Source of the DNA: Cryptomeria japonica
Lineage: Eukaryota; Streptophyta; Pinopsida; Cupressales; Cupressaceae
NCBI RefSeq assembly: GCF_030272615.1
Contig: NC_081413.1
Span: 720,267,867-720,331,866, forward strand
Direction: 5' to 3'
DNA length: 64,000 nucleotides
How positions within the stretch are numbered: position 1 is the stretch's first letter; each line of letters begins with the position of its first letter. Position numbers and translations under genes: made by a program. This document shows, piece after piece, positions 21,580-33,545 of this stretch. The notes beneath the pieces are model-generated. The model was not told where the DNA came from. It did not search any database and saw only the letters and a list, made by a program, of their open reading frames with translations.

Positions 21580-24500
21580 TAGTGAAAACTAGTAAATGTG
21601 AAGATTGAATTGCATACAAAAGTAGAGCGCAAGGAATGGATAATTGATTTCAAATGCTCAAATCATATGATAGGTGATAAAGGTAAGATCATTGATTTTG
21701 TGAAGTGTCATGGTGGATCTATAAAATTTGCAGATAAGAAAGTTGCACCTATTTGTGGTAAAGGTACAATTTCAATTAATGATAAGCATAAGACTAATGG
21801 TGTTTATTATGTCAAGGGTTTGAGACATAATATTTTGAGTATGAGTTAGATCATGTGTAGTAAGGGCCATAAGCTCATATTTCATGGGTCAAAGTGTGAA
21901 ATTTGAAAAGGAAGTTCTCAAAGATTAGTTGTAGAAGGTAAACAAACTAATGGCAATGTTTACTATGTGAAGGATAATACTGAAAGTGGTTGTATTCTAG
22001 CATAAATTAGTGAATGTTGGTTGTGGCACAAAAGGATGAGAAATGTTAATTTTGAAAATATGGTGAACATTAGTTCTACTCATGTTGTAAGAGATTTACC
22101 AAATATTATCAAATCGATTGATACTGTGTGCAGGGAATGTCAGTTGGGAAAGAAAACAAGAAGGAGATTCAAGAACAAATTTCCAAATATTTGGAGCTAG
22201 TTCATATAGATATTTGTGGAACTACAAGGAAATGGGGAATACTTGGTGAAAGGTATCTTATGCCATTTATTGATGATTATTTTAGAATGTCATGGGTTAC
22301 TTTTTTGAGATAAAATTTGAAGTATTAGAATTTTTTTTAAATATTCAAGTCTATGGTTGAGAATCATGTTGATACTAGGATCAAATGTTTAAGATCTGAT
22401 AGAGGAGGAGAGTTCACTTCAAATGGATTTAATTGATTCTATGAAGACCATATTATTAGAAGACATTTTCTTCTTGTAGGACCCCTTAGCATAATGGAGT
22501 TGTAGAAAAAAAAATATGACTATTGTTGAGATGACTAGAACTATGTTGAAGGATGCTAACTTGCATAATGTATATTAAAAAGAGGCTATGCATACTATTA
22601 TTTACATTCTTAATGGGGTATATGTAAGAGTAAATCACACAAGTAAACCTTATGAGCTAAGAAATATATGACCTCCTATAGTCAAGTATTTCAAAATATA
22701 TAAGGAGAGATGAGGAGGATCTAGGGAAGTTTGATGCAAGAGTATTTAAATGCATATTCTTGGGATATTATACAATGAGTAAGACACGCGAGTGTTTCAA
22801 AAAAGGCTAATCAAGATTGTGGAATGTGTAAATGTCAAAGTTAATGGAGAATGGAATCAAATTGAGATTGTACTTGAATCAGAGACAAAAGTTGAGTTTA
22901 TCCCGGTTGTTGTGAAAGAGAAGGATGATCCAAAAGAGAAAGAAGAGACAAGTGTACAAGAAAAGAAAAGAAACTCTTAATACACCATCAAAGTATGTGG
23001 GGAAGAATCGTTAAGATGAATGGATTATTGGAGACAAGAATAAGTGTGTTAAGATAAGAAGAAGACTTGCAGAGAGCAGTGAACAAGAAAATTACTATTT
23101 TCTATCTCAAGTAGAGCCCAAACCTATGTGGAAGTTAGGAAGGATGAAAGTTGGATTAAACAAATGGAAGAGGAGCTGAATGAAATAAAAAAGATTCAGA
23201 CATGGGAACTAGTACTTGGACCAGTGGATAAGAATGTGATAGGAACTAAGTGAGTGTTCTATAGCAAGCTGAATGAAGATGGAAAAGTCACAAGGAACAA
23301 CGCAAGATTGGTGTGTAAGAGCTATTCACAAGTTGAAGGCATTTTAAGGAGACACAATTTGCTCTAGTTTTGAGAATGGAGGCTATAAGGATGTTTCTTG
23401 CATTTGTTGTTTACAAGAGTTTAAAGTATACCAAATGGAGGTCAAGTTAGCATTATTGAATGAAGAAATTGAAGATGTATACATTGAACAACCAAATAGA
23501 TTCAAGCTGCCAGAAGATCCATATATGGTTTGTAGACTTGAGAAGGCACTTTGTGGACTCAAGCAAGCTTCTAGAGCTTGGTATACAAGGTTGGATAGGC
23601 ATTTGTTGCACCAAATTTCAAAAAAGGTACAACATATAGTAATCTTTATTTCAAAGTTGAAGGTGATAAATTACTGATTGTTGTTGTGTATGTTGATGAT
23701 ATCATATTTGGGCAAGATGATAATGTATGTAAGAAGTTTGTAGAATAGATGCAAAATGATTTTGAGATGTCTATGATAGGTGATATGTCATTTTTACTTG
23801 GTGTTCAAGTTACTCAATTAGAAAAATACATTTTCATTTCATAGACCAAGTATATGAAGGAGATGCTGAAAAAGTTTGAGGTGGAGAATTTAAAATTAAT
23901 TGCAACCCCTGTGGCTACTAGTTGTAAGTAAAGCAAGGATGATGGATGTTATGGTATATTTGATCTTTTGTATTTGATTGTGTGTCTTTTTCTCATCAAA
24001 TACAAAATCTCAAATACACCATTACAATTATGGATTGTGGAAATTTAATATCTACAAAGGACGATGAATGTATAGATTTTGATTAGAAACAATATAGATA
24101 TATGATTGGAGGATTGTTGCATTTGACTACTTCAAGACTGGATATAATGCAAGTTCTTTTTTAAGTTGCCATATATCAAGCTAATCCTAAACAATATATT
24201 CAAATATTTGAAAGGAATTTTAGATTATGGATTATGGTATAAGAAGGATGAAAATTTCACTCTAAAAGCATATACAAATGTTGATTGAGTTGGATGTGTG
24301 CAGATGACAAGAGAAGTACAAGTGGTGGTGCAATTTACTTAAGAGATAGATTGGTCTTTTGGTTGAGTAAGAAACATGATTTAGTATCATTATCCACTAC
24401 AGAGGTAGAAATCATTGCAACAACATCTTGTTGTACTCTAGTTATGTGGATAAAGAAAACTCTTGGAGATATCCGGGTGAAATATGATGAGACAATTCAT

Positions 24501-24719
24501 ATTATGTGTGATAATACAAGTGTTATCAACCTTTCAAAGAATCTGGTGATGCATTCAAGGACTATACAATTTTCAATCTAGTATCATTTCTTAATAGACA
24601 AAGTTGTAGAGAAGGAAGTTAGACTAGAGTATGTACCTAATAAGGAACAAATTGCAAATATATTTACCAAGGCATTGATGAAGGATACCTTTGAATATCT
24701 AGTAGAAGTTGGGGATTAT
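21580..24719 (+). pseudogene. copia I pol: protease, integrase, RT, RNase H (decayed)
   Basis: A heavily mutated copia pol. Blocks in order: degenerate protease WIIDFKCSNHMIGD (21637, DSG lost); integrase zinc region WLWHKRMRNVNFENM and CRECQLGKK (about 22020-22150); integrase core LVHIDICG...FIDDYFRMSWVTFL (about 22198-22310); RT MEVKLALLNEEIEDVYIEQP and ALCGLKQASRAWYTRL (23435-23600); intact YVDDIIFG active site (23689); RNase H DDKRSTSGGAIYL and CDNTSVINLSKN (24290-24545). Many stops and shifts are present, plus a roughly 110-bp insertion near 23950-24060. The 5' LTR and gag are not in place. This is the oldest-looking copia pol here. Confidence 0.8.
23966..24007. repeat. 13-bp perfect inverted repeat in an insertion in I RT
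   Basis: TTTTGTATTTGAT (23966-23978) and ATCAAATACAAAA (23995-24007) are exact reverse complements with a 16-base spacer. They lie in sequence absent from the other copia copies at this point. Confidence 0.7.
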
Positions 24720-24995
24720 AGCTCCTTTTTTAAACTAGATGCATTCAAATGGTGCATCTATCCAGGGGGATTTCTAAATTTCATCTTTTGCTCCTAGATT
24801 GATGCAGTGGTTTCTCTCAAGGAGGACAATAAGTGTTGTATTTATCAGACTTTGACCTGGAAGACAAAGAGAGGATTGATGTTGGTAGTTGTTGCACCCT
24901 TTGTCCTTGATGTCAAAGGGTGAGATAGATCATATGTGAGTACAATATTCTTTTCTATTGGTGGTAGTGTTGCCATCAATGACAAAGAAGGAGAA
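24720..24995 (+). other. family I 3' UTR with two polypurine-like tracts
   Basis: Contains TTGATGTCAAAGGGTGAGA near 24909 and TGACAAAGAAGGAGAA (24980-24995) directly before the LTR, matching the doubled CAAAGGGGGAGA arrangement of families A, B and C. Confidence 0.65.
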
Positions 24996-26025
24996 TGTTG
25001 GAAATTTAAGTTATTTTCAACTGTGTTCTCATTGATGTCAACCTATCAGGTGTTGTTATTGATCACTAAATGTTGTAGATGGTTCAAAAGTGAGTATTTT
25101 GATGTTGTTGTGTGGTGTAGTGGTGATGTTTTGTAAGGATGAGGTAGTTTTGGAAGGTTTGTGTGGTGGAAGTTTTAATATGTAGGAAATAGTATTTATG
25201 CATGAAAGAGTATTTAATGTCTCAATGGAAGAAAATTTTGCATTCCTCTAATATTTGAAGATTATGGAGTGTGGTTATAGATATAATATTTATGATTTGT
25301 GTGCGTTGCACTATCAAGTTTGTAGGTCCTTTATTGCTCTGGTGTTAGAGTTGGTTATCATTAATTTTGAAAATGGGGTGTCTATCAGAACTAGTCCAAA
25401 GAACACTTGGTGATTCTTTGATATGTGACTTTTTGTGTTGTATCTTGGAGGACATGTTCATTTTTTGTGTGTAGTATTTTAGTTTAGTTTTCTAGTGATA
25501 GTTTGATTGGAAAGTGAAGTTATACTATTATGAGTTCAATGTTGTCAGTTGGTTTGGTTTATGGTTGATCGATGTGGTGTATCTTATTCATTTCATACCT
25601 TTTAGTTTAGATATGCTTTGGTAGTTGAGTTTGGATGTTGATATGGGTCTCACTATGGCATGTGTATATCCACATTATGTTTTATGCATTAAAGGATTTG
25701 TTTTTGCCAATTGGTTGGCATGGTTTATTCTTCATCTACATGTTTCATTTGATGCTAATATTGGAGGTTGTGTTAACACATGTGGTTCATTGGAATCATT
25801 TGGGAAGGATGTATTGTGATGTGTTTGGTCCCCCTTTATCTTCTCGAGTGGTCCGCAATGGGTGTTATAGGTTCAAGTAGTCAAATTTATATATATTGCT
25901 TATTTTGTTTGTGGCTGACCCTCAGCTAGGGTTTCAATGAATTATCTTGTATCTATAGGAGTGCAAATGCATGAGTTGTGGCTGGGATGTATGTGAAATT
26001 ATGTGAAGTGGATGTGAATGATACA
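24996..26025 (+). repeat. 3' LTR of copia I
   Basis: Starts TGTTGGAAATTTAAG after a polypurine tract and shares its full length with 2970-3928. The right end is placed at GAATGATACA because similarity between the two copies stops there. Confidence 0.7.
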
Positions 26026-26290
26026 ACCAAAATATTGGGCTTAGCAAATCACACAATAATAGACAAATCTATCAATGTAGTCTGCAACCAAACTGATCAC
26101 GTGTCTAATAAAACAAACATCATTCTTATCAACTATCATTTGTCTTATACAAAAGACGGTACACTCAAAAATAGATAAATTAGTCTTATACGGGGAATTC
26201 TACTTCTGAAACCATACATCATGATTGTAATGCAAAAAATCAACAATAACAAAAGATCACTATGGTTATTGACTCGTTTGGTAAACTAAG
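26026..26290 (+). repeat. D-related 3' region fragment, left piece
   Basis: Similar to D at about 15380-15530: shared AACTGATCAC, AGTCTTATAC...GGGG and CTGAAACCA.ACA.CATGAT blocks. It ends in CTAAG, the left copy of the duplication made by the solo LTR that follows. Confidence 0.55.
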
Positions 26291-27453
26291 TGTAATGATG
26301 GAAAAATGGTAAACGATAGATCAGGAAGTAAATGCGAGTTTCACTAGTGATTACCCTTCAAACACTTTTCACCATGTTACATTAGAAAGAGGAGAGGATA
26401 ATTCACTAGATTCAATCTCTCAACATGAAGATGGTAGATTGAATTCTGAATGAATTGGTAATGTTAAGTTGATCCCCTCTTCCTTGTTTGAAATGGAAAG
26501 GAAATTGGTTGAATTATATAGTGCAAAAGTGAAAAAGAATTGATTATAACTTGAGATCGGAATATGGGATGAAGCGGTGCACCTGGATCTGGCAGTTAAA
26601 TATCGAGAAGAAGTCGCCTTGCGAATTTGAGGAAAAGTTGCCTGGACCGTGGTGGGAACGTACACGGTCCTCCGAAAAAATCCACAAAATGAAAAGGGTT
26701 TTTCCGCCTTTGGAAATGGAGCCCGAATCCGAAAGTATAGCCACGCACCTGCAACCTACACACATAAAATAGAGGGAAATGGGTTGGGATTTGGGGTTTT
26801 CCTTTAGGTCAAACCCCAGTTTTGGAATTAACCAAGTAATGAAAGAAAGTAATTGCAAGTAGATGTAAATAAAAGACTAAATTGTAAATCACCTCAAGGG
26901 AGGTTGTAGTAGCAATGTTGATAGAAATGCTTGTGTGGAATTGAATGTTGAAATCAATCTCCTCTTCAATGGTTGAATCCTTGACTTGAATGCAACACAT
27001 ATCCTTGAAGGGAGACTTGAGAATGCTCAATGCTGGAAAAGAATGCTTGAATGCTCTTGAATGCTTGATCGCGTGTGAATTTCCTACACATCCAACTTAT
27101 TGAACTTAAACTTATGCAAATGAGAGGACAAATGACCCTTAAAGACATTTTAGTGGATTTGAATTTCATCACGGGCCAACATCTAGGGAGCTTTCCGCCC
27201 GAGGCACAACCAACAATGCAACTTTAGGAAGGGTCCTGCCCCAAAATAGGGAAAGGACAGGGGCACCACGCTCCTATCCTATGCCTTTCTGTAAGGCAAA
27301 GTGCAGATGGGGTGATGCAGAGGCCAAGGAAGAAGCTATTTCTACAGACTGAGAAATCTTCAGTCTCCAATCAGGCTAGAGGATTTGAACTCGCATGCGT
27401 GAGGACCCTAATGCAATCAAAAATTGCCAGGGTTGCAATTTTATGACACTACA
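26291..27453 (-). mobile_element. solo LTR of the E/F type, inverted, with TSD
   Basis: Reverse complement of an LTR related to those of E and F. The plus strand starts TGTAATGATGGAAAA (inverse of TTTTCCACTTTACA) and ends TTTTATGACACTACA (inverse of TGTAGTGTCATAAAA). It is flanked by a perfect 5-bp duplication CTAAG (26286-26290, 27454-27458). Internal landmarks match E and F inverted, including the GGTTTGACC block and the AACCTACACACA block. It contains a GGACCGTG/CACGGTCC inverted repeat at 26644-26670. Confidence 0.88.
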
Positions 27454-27740
27454 CTAAGTCTTATATTTTATTGAGTCTTATCTTAGATCATGTTCCTATG
27501 CTACTCAAGGATGTCCACAAGTTACTAGAGGAGCAATGATGGTTCATGATATTTTTGTAGTGTGTTTTTATGAAGATTTGGGGCAACAATATTTTAGGAG
27601 TTTGTGTTGGAACATTCACTTTGGCAATGATCCTATGCAAGTCAAAAATCATGGATCGATATGCTTATAATTGTAGCACATACATCATGTTACAACACCA
27701 TCAAGAATTATTTAAAAAATATAAGGTTGTACCTCTTCTT
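27454..27740 (+). repeat. D-related 3' region fragment, right piece
   Basis: Continues the D-like sequence after the solo LTR. GAGTCTTATC...GATCATGTTCCTATG, GATGGTTCATG, TTGGGGCAAC and TTGTG.T..GAA.ATTCACTTTG blocks match 15590-15775. It ends where family A RNase H sequence begins. Confidence 0.6.
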
Positions 27741-28324
27741 GTATTTCACTCTTAAACTAAACATGTTTCTATCAAATACAATTTTCTGAAAGAGAATGTT
27801 GAAGCAAAATAAGTGAGATTGGTTTATGTGAATACTAAAGAGCAGATTGCAGACATCTTTACTAAGCCTTTGCCTAAGGAAAGTTTTGAATATCTCAGAT
27901 AACAGCTTGGGGTTTTACCCTCACCAGTAGAGACTTAGACAGTTGATGCTTGGCATCAAACCAACAAAATTTGCAGAGAAATGTTTTTTCAGCTTTGATG
28001 GAGGAGAGCTACTTCTCAAGGGGAGTAGTTGGATAAGTTGGTTACAATAGTTGGTATTTATAATTAGTTCTATGAACTGGTTGTATCTAGTATTTGTATT
28101 GCTTTGGCATTTGATGTCAAAGGGGGAGAGATATCTATGGAAAAACATTATCCTTTGGGGAGAGATTATTCATTGGAGGAGAGATTCATATTCTCTGCAT
28201 TTGTATTTTGATTTTTGGTATTGATCTATTTTGGAGATTGTTGGTTTTTGGTTTTTGGCATTTCTGCTTTGGCACTTAGATGGTTTTTCCATCTTGTGTT
28301 GCCATCAATGCCAAAGGGGGAGAT
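27741..28324 (+). pseudogene. family A copia tail: end of RNase H, 3' UTR, PPT
   Basis: Starts abruptly at GTATTTCACTCTTAAACTAAA, matching A at 42033 (VFHSKTKHISIKYNFLKE). It continues through the pol C-terminus (TKPLPKESFEYL, with stops) to the 3' UTR. Two purine tracts occur: TGATGTCAAAGGGGGAGAG (28110) and AATGCCAAAGGGGGAGA (28307-28323) before the LTR. The 5' truncation of this element copy falls at a junction with D-like sequence. Confidence 0.8.
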
Positions 28325-29388
28325 TGTTGGTATTATGGATATGTTGAATTGGTTTTGTTATTGATGTCAACACTTATCAACACTTATCCTTCTGGAGATC
28401 TTTGGTTATGTTCACGAGCAAGTTCAATGACTTATGCACAGTCACTAGTATTTGGTTCACCGGCAGGTTATATTGTTCACCAACACTGAGGATGACTTGT
28501 TATCATCTGGAGATCACTTGGTTATGTCAAAGACATGGTTTGGACACTTGTTTTTGGAGATTTGATTATTGGTCTAATCGGGTTGACATATTTGCTGTTA
28601 TCGTCAAATTGGTCTAGGTTATGGACCGGCATGCGTTATCTATTCCAAATCAGCATGACACATTATGGAGATGGTTTAATTAATTAGTATTGTTGTTGAG
28701 CCGACATGATGCATCACATCTTGACTTACTTGTAATTGACTTTATTGTGATATTCTTAGTGAGCCGACCTACACATTTGGTCTTAGGTTTTGGTATATAT
28801 GTAAGATCTCATTTGTGAGATAATGCAATAGGTAGAAGGAAGATAACGGTATATGGTTATGGTATTGTAACATGGTATGTGCGAATATTGAAGATCATAT
28901 GAGCAGACCATAGAGAAGGAGATAATCAAAGCTTAACCGGTACTGAATCCAGCATTGGAGATGCTACTTTGAGCAGTACATTATCATTGGATTTAATCAT
29001 CCAATTGTAGTCAGTGAGACTCCCATTCTTGTGATTGAGCAGTGAGCTCTAAGCGGTTGGCCTTTCTGCTTATGTAGAACCCATTTGTATACACATACTA
29101 TTTGCAGTAGTATCATCTGATTGTGGGTAAGTTTTCCCACCATGGTTTTTCCCCTGACAGGGTTTCCAAGTACAAATCTCTATGTTATGTATTGTGGATG
29201 TTGTTTCTCTTTTTGTTTCATGCATTAAGTCTCACCAATATTGATATTAACTGTTAATCTGTTTACCAACATTAAGTTTGGTTTAGCGGTATTAAGTATC
29301 AAGTTTGATTAAGTTATATCTGGGTTGAAATTAATAAACAATTGATTCACCACCCCCCCCCCCTCTCAGTTGCCTCCGGGTCCTAACA
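28325..29388 (+). repeat. family A LTR (3' LTR of a truncated copy)
   Basis: Starts TGTTGGTATTATGG and ends GGGTCCTAACA after a 12-base C run (29353-29363 region). Directly after it the RT of another copia begins mid-domain, so this LTR is joined to, or inserted in, family C pol. Confidence 0.85.
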
Positions 29389-30798
29389 ATAGGTACTAAA
29401 TGGGTATTCAGAAATAAACTGAATGAAGATGGAGTAGTGGTCAGAAATAAAGCTAGACTAGTATGCAAAGGTTATGCATAAGAAGAAGGCAAAGACTGTG
29501 GTGAAACGTTTGCACCAGTTGCAAGATTGGAAGGAGTTAGGACTCTACTTGCATTTGCAGCATATAGTTGATTCAAGGTATATCAGATGGATGTGAAGTC
29601 AACATTTCTAAATGGAATATTGGAAGAGGAAGTCTACATTGAACAACCATATGCTTATGCTTTGACTGAAGCAAAGGATATGGTGTGCAAAATACACAAG
29701 GCACTATATGGACTGAAGCAAGCACCAAGAGCATGGTATGAAAGACTACATTCTCACTTGGTAAAGATAGGTTTTTAGAGAACCAGTGAAGACAACAATA
29801 TATATCTCAAGACTGAAGGAGATAAGATACCGGTTAGTGAGGTATTTATGGATGATATCATTTTTGGAGGCAATGATGACATGTGTGATGACTTTGCTAG
29901 TGAGATGAAAAGTAAATTTGAGATGTCTCTAGTAGGAGAGAAAAAATTCCTTATACGTTTGCAAATTAAATAGATGAAGAATGATATTTTTATCACACAA
30001 TCCAAATATGTGAAAGAAGTATTGAAGACTTTTGGAATGGGAGACTGTAAATCAGTTGGGACACCAATGGTTACAAGTTGTAAACTATCTAAGGAGGATT
30101 ATTATGCATCTATGGATGAAAAGGAGTATAGGTCAATGATAGGTAAACTACATTATGTTGTTCACAGCAGACCGGGCATTGCTCATGCAAGTGGATTAGT
30201 TGCCATATTTCAGAAAAGTCCTAAAGAGACACACATGGTAGCAACTAAAAGAATATTCAGATATTTGAAAGGCACAATTGATTATGGAATATGGTATCCA
30301 TATGCTAGAGACTTTGATTTAAAATACTATACAGATGCAGATTGGGCAAGAAATGTTGATGATAGAAAGATTACAATAGGAGGAGCTTTCTTTCTTGGAG
30401 GAAGGTTAGCATCTTGGAGCAACAAGAAGCAAAGTTGTATATCACAATCAACCGTTGAAGCTAAATATGTTGTGGAATATATGAATTGTACACAAGCAAT
30501 CTAGATGAAGCACATTCTGGAAGGTTTTAAGTTGAAGATTTCAGAACCGGTAAATATTTCCTGTGATAACACCGGTGCAATAAACATTTCAAATAACCCG
30601 ATGTTGCATACAAGAACCAAGCATATTGAGCTGAAGTATCATTTTTTGAGAGAGAAAGTGCAGAGTAAAGATGTGTCACTAAAGCATGTTTCTTCTAAAT
30701 AACAACTTGCAAATATCTTTACTAAACCTCTACCTAAGGTGACATTTGAGTATCATAGAGGTGAGCTAGGGGTTGTACCCTTACATAAAGTTCATTGA
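29389..30798 (+). pseudogene. copia C RT and RNase H
   Basis: One frame, with no frameshift seen, runs from [15 protein letters not shown] (29393) to the pol C-terminus (about 30798). It is broken only by in-frame stops (near 29477, 29570, 29776, 29971, 30502, 30700). RT blocks: [34 protein letters not shown] (29707), active site FMDDIIFGG (29845; YVDD changed to FMDD). RNase H blocks: TDADWARNVDDRKITIGGAF (30331) and CDNTGAINISNNP (30562). Everything upstream of IGTKWVF is missing, cut by the family A LTR. It is the best preserved RT-RNase H stretch by frame, and the enzyme roles are those of the family. Confidence 0.85.
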
Positions 30799-31156
30799 GC
30801 GAATGTGGAAGACATTAGTCCTGAAGCTTATTGGAAATCTTGAAGAAGGATTGGTGTGGAGTGTATCTACTCAATAGGGGTAGGAGCTAGTTGTAGAATA
30901 GTGAAGTATGACACTGTATATTTTAATTTCACTTTGGCATTATTGTCAAAGGGGGAGAAGAACTGAATGATTGAAAGAGGAGAAGAACCGCAACCAGTTA
31001 TCAACTGAAGACATGAAGATACGATACAATTGAAGGAGAGTACATGGAAAAATGTAAACCAAGATTCCTATACCTATGTATGTGCATTACTCTCAATCAT
31101 CACAATCGGATGGTATTGATATTTGTATTGCCATCAATGCCAAAGGGGGATCATAT
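30799..31156 (+). other. copia C 3' UTR with doubled polypurine tract
   Basis: TTGGCATTATTGTCAAAGGG (30931) and AATGCCAAAGGGGGATCA (31136-31153) are two PPT-like sites about 200 bp apart. The second precedes the LTR, and AATGCCAA (31136-31143) pairs perfectly with TTGGCATT (31159-31166) in the LTR start. Confidence 0.7.
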
Positions 31157-32311
31157 TGTTGGCATTGTATGAAGATTACATTGATAAAGTATAGTTTTGT
31201 CATTGATGTCAATAGTAACCAGTAATGGAGTTGTATTACAACCTATAGTGATGCAATAATGCAACTGGTAGTAAAGCAGTGTTGGAAATCGGTATTGGTA
31301 TTTCAAGCAGAGTGATCAAATGGTAAGCCTAACTTGTTGATATGCAAAACCCTAACCAATGGAGCTTGGTGAATCGATTATGATGATCTATGATCAAATG
31401 GTGATCAGAGATGATTATGCCACGTATGCATGATGCATGTGATGAGTTTAAAAGTGATTTTAGTGCGTGAAGATAACAGTTTTTTCTTTAGAATGAGCAA
31501 GTGCATAGCATGAAGTGAAAACCATGTGATGAGTTACAGGATTCGATGAGCGGTGATCTAGGAGTGGTCGAAGTTGTCTAAAACAATGTGTAGATGATTG
31601 CTATGTAATCCAATGGCCATGATTGAACCGATATGTTTGTAATCTCTATGAGATCTTAGGTTTTGTGATGTTTTACCGACCTATTGTATTTGCTTATAAG
31701 GTCGATGAGTTGTTTTGTAATTGTGTTGGAAATTTTGGTTAAGTGTGGTAGTGTGATTTTTGTTGAACCAGAAAGAGTATCTGCAGAATGTTTTGAAGGC
31801 ATATAGGAGCATAAAGAGATTTGATTAAGTAGAGCAGTGCTATTACCAGATCAACAAGACCCTATTGTTCTCTAACAATTACAACAGTTAAATCCCCTAA
31901 CCGGGTAAGCTTTAATAGGCTTGGCTAACTAGGTGATCCATTAGCTTGGATTTCAAGTCCTCTACTTAGGTTACTCTTGACAGGGTATTGCCTTTAATAG
32001 GGTATTGTAGTCAATCCCTTAACCGGGTGGTCCTCAACCGGAAATGTTCCTAACATGACATTTTTGTAAAGCTTCTAACAAGGGCTGGCTCTTAACATGG
32101 ACAACTTCAAAAGAGTTTAGAATACTTGTGGGTATTCATCCCCAATGTGGTTTTTTCCATTTGGGTTTCCATGTCAAAAATCATTGTGTCAAGTGGTGAA
32201 TGAATTTTTGTGTGTTTTTGATATGGTTAATATGTTTAACTAGTAGAACCACTAAGACATGTTTAGATGACCGGAAGTGATCTAAAATGTGCTATTACTA
32301 ATGTTAGTAAA
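31157..32311 (+). repeat. copia C 3' LTR, main piece
   Basis: Starts TGTTGGCATTGTATG. Contains CCCCTAACCGGGTAAGC and CCCTTAACCGGGTGG, the ATGTGGTTTTTTCC...GGGTTTCCATG block shared with the K and H LTRs, and several 'TAACAGG/TAATAGG' words. It is cut at 32311 by element F; the probable remainder is at 62167. Confidence 0.75.
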
Positions 32312-33526
32312 TGTAGTGTCGTAAAATTGTGACCCCTACAATTTTAACCACATTTGGGGTCCTCACCTTGGTGACGACATCTCCTTCCTTAATTGGGACC
32401 TATTTCTGCATTTCCAACTCTTCTCCCTTCCTCCTTCATATCTTGTATTTTCTCTAGACCTTGTCTAGGCCCCAAAATAGGGCAGGACAGGGGTGTGGCA
32501 CTCTTGCCCCACTAGGACAGTGGCATGGCACCCCTATCCCCACCTCCTAGGGTGGTCCTATGTGTGGGTTGCCCAATCTCCTATGCACTTATTGTCTTCG
32601 AGGTTTGTTATTCCTCTTTGTTAGCCTTCGGTGGTTGAAAGTTAAACCTTGAGGCATGTATAAAAGGAAATTCAATACCCTCATTCACGAATGGATGGAT
32701 AGTGCATAGATGGATAATAAGAGATAAAGAGCATAAGGAGAAGATACAATATTTCAAGGTCATCATCAAGCATTCAAGCATTCAAGTCTTCTTCATTCAT
32801 CCATCAAAGCAACATTACAACATTCATTTGCAAGCATGTGTGTGTGTTAGGGTTTTGTCATGTTACATACCATTTCATACAACATTTGTGGCTACATTCA
32901 AGAAGCAAATCACTCATCATAAACAAGTTGTAGATCTACAAGGTATACATCTCCATTGTTTACATTCAAGCATTTGCAATTACTTTCTTTCTAGGTTGAT
33001 TCCTCAACCGGGGTTTGACTGAGGCAAAGCCCTATCCACAACCCCCCTTTCTTCTCATTTTATGTGTGTAGGTTGCAAGTGTGCAGCTGTAATTGTAGGT
33101 TTGGCCTTCATTTGCAGAGAGGAAAGAACCCTTTTCGTTTCATAGATTTTGTGGTGGACTATGTACATTCCTGCCACATACTGATGACTTTGCTCTAATT
33201 TTGCAAGGCAGATTCATGTTAGTTTAATTAGCTCATATCCGAAGTTACAACGCAATCCTGAACTAGTAGCACCTCATTTCACTCATTTCCTCTCTCTTTT
33301 TTGCATAATCAACAAGTCAACTTTCTCATTTAAAAAAGAGGGTAAATCACACTTCAATCACTTGCAATCCACTTAGAATTCACATCCTTTTTTTCCTTGG
33401 ATTTGGATGTAGTGGATTCAACCCCTCTTTTGAATGTAAAGTTCCTCTCCAAGTGAAAATCATCATAGTGGCTTCCTTTCTCTCTCCTAGGTGGGGAGTC
33501 ACTAGGATCCAATTTTCCACTTTATA
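32312..33526 (+). repeat. 5' LTR of F
   Basis: Starts TGTAGTGTCGTAAAATTG and ends CCACTTTATA (from TTTACA). It is collinear with 60951-62166 and more distantly with E LTRs (shared CAAGCATTCAAGCATTCAAG, GGGGTTTGAC, GTGTGTAGGTTGCA and CCTCTTTTGAATGTAAAG blocks). Confidence 0.9.
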
Positions 33527-33529
33527 TTT

Positions 33530-33545
33530 TGGTGAACCCAACGTC
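33530..33545 (+). promoter_or_regulatory. primer-binding site of F
   Basis: TGGTGAACCCAACGTC lies three bases after the LTR, a near match to the site of D and E. Confidence 0.7.

Noticed and set aside
26420-26858. Opposing open frames around 26420-26858
   Set aside because: They lie fully inside the inverted solo LTR bounded by CTAAG, and LTRs do not code here.
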